Source: Conus ventricosus (lineage: Eukaryota > Mollusca > Gastropoda > Neogastropoda > Conidae). Taken from it: DNA of 64,000 nucleotides. Made by a program: the position numbers and the translations under genes. The notes below the pieces were generated by a model. The model worked only from the letters and a program-made list of their open reading frames with translations, searched no databases and was not told the origin of the DNA. The stretch lies in the NCBI GenBank assembly GCA_018398815.1, contig CM031595.1:56627370-56691369 (forward strand), written 5' to 3'. Positions 63,246-64,000 of this stretch are shown piece after piece; the stretch's first letter is position 1; every line of letters begins with the position of its first letter.

Positions 63246-63855
63246 TGTTTTCGGACCACTTCGCCTGGTCGAATGACAACTGATACCGTTTTCCAGTCGG
63301 CATGACTTCAAACTCACCATTTGAGACAAAGAAACAGATGAGCTACGTTCAGTCTCGGCCCCTGTGGCAAAAAAAGTGTTTTGGGCGAGTTGCACGTGGG
63401 CGTCACACGAATGTCGGCAAGCGCGGAGAAACCGAGGCAGTGTGAATCTGTGTCCCTTAAAAATTGTGTTAACATACCAAATCCAAATACACCATTTTTT
63501 CCAAATGGGAAATCGGCAAATCAAAACGGTGCGTTTTTTAATGTTGTTCAGTATAGCTGTCTCACTGTGAGGGTTTGTAGGCGTAACTTACACCCCGCAA
63601 AATTTGGTAGGGATACAAAGGGAACGCAGTGAACTGGGGAACTCTTTCAAAAGGTGGGTGTTTACGAGCAAGCTCGTGTTGCTCTGCATGCTTCAGGTCG
63701 AAAAACTGTATCCAGACAGAAATGAGTACAATGACCCTTCTCTCTATTTTTAGATTTATGTCATCTCAGTGTGTTCACTCGTCTCTGTGTGGAGCCCAAA
63801 ATTATAGTCTGTGCGGGTTTTTAAGGGTTATGTTCTTCCCATGTCATGGCGGACT
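63246..63855. other. No gene seen
   Basis: Upstream side of the Tc1-like head and unique sequence. TTCAGTATAGCTGTCTCAC near 63547 is a possible transposon end but has no partner. Confidence 0.35.
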
Positions 63856-63861
63856 TTTTCT

Positions 63862-63966
63862 CTGTCTGTCTGCCTGCCTGCCTGCCTGTCTGTCTGTCTT
63901 TCGTCCTGTCTCTTCCCTTCATCCCGTCTCTGTCAGTCTGTCTGTCTGTCTGTCTGTCTGTCTGTG

Positions 63967-64000
<34 letters not shown>
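63862..64000. repeat. (CTGT/CTGC)n and (TC)n microsatellite
   Basis: Tetranucleotide repeats at 63862-63965, then TC repeat to the window end. Confidence 0.95.

Overview
This is eukaryotic genomic DNA, most likely from a marine invertebrate and plausibly a mollusc (inference). It has intron-split genes with GT/AG borders, many microsatellites, TTAGGG-type hexamers, and layers of transposons. There is no rRNA, tRNA, operon or single-copy host gene that I can name with confidence. Nearly all the recognisable coding capacity belongs to mobile elements.

Layout: (1) 1-20.2 kb is one minus-strand Ty3/gypsy LTR retrotransposon (gag, CCHC, protease, RT, RNase H, integrase) split by four later insertions: two piggyBac-type elements (544-2023 and 17428-18914, TTAA targets), a 6-kb I-like non-LTR retrotransposon (2817-8815, 15-bp target duplication) and a 6.6-kb hAT-like transposon (10138-16724, 6-bp duplication). 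The hAT-like element carries a hAT-type core and an OTU cysteine-protease domain. (2) 20.2-23.4 kb may be the gypsy LTR. It holds four copies of a CCGTTGCGAACGG palindrome and a 3' fragment of the I-like element. (3) 23.4-28.5 kb holds an orphan BED-like exon and a multi-exon DDE-like gene. One exon of that gene is split by a 419-bp MITE filled with telomere-like hexamers. (4) 28.5-33 kb has a 974-bp deleted hAT-like element and a compact hAT transposon (29568-32897) with an intact 696-residue transposase. (5) 33-40.4 kb has a second DDE-like fragment, a degenerate minisatellite tract, a hammerhead-like motif and another I-like fragment. (6) 41-44 kb is a jerky/pogo-type transposase gene with a pipsqueak HTH, a Pro/Ser repeat tract and a C-terminal PHD finger. 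(7) 46-51.4 kb is a second stack: a MULE-type transposase gene cut by a hAT-like insertion, then an I-like 5' end cut by another hAT-like copy, which is itself cut by a third I-like 5' end. A 100-base gap (51401-51500) follows. (8) 51.5-61.9 kb is a heavily frameshifted Polinton/Maverick (virus-like transposon): protein-primed DNA polymerase B, major capsid, packaging ATPase and several conserved companion proteins. (9) 62-64 kb has a Tc1-like transposase head and microsatellites.

The genes do not form a cooperating host pathway. What links them is insertion history, readable from target duplications and from reading frames that become continuous across insertion points. Frames in the Polinton are far more broken than elsewhere, so part of that damage may be assembly error.
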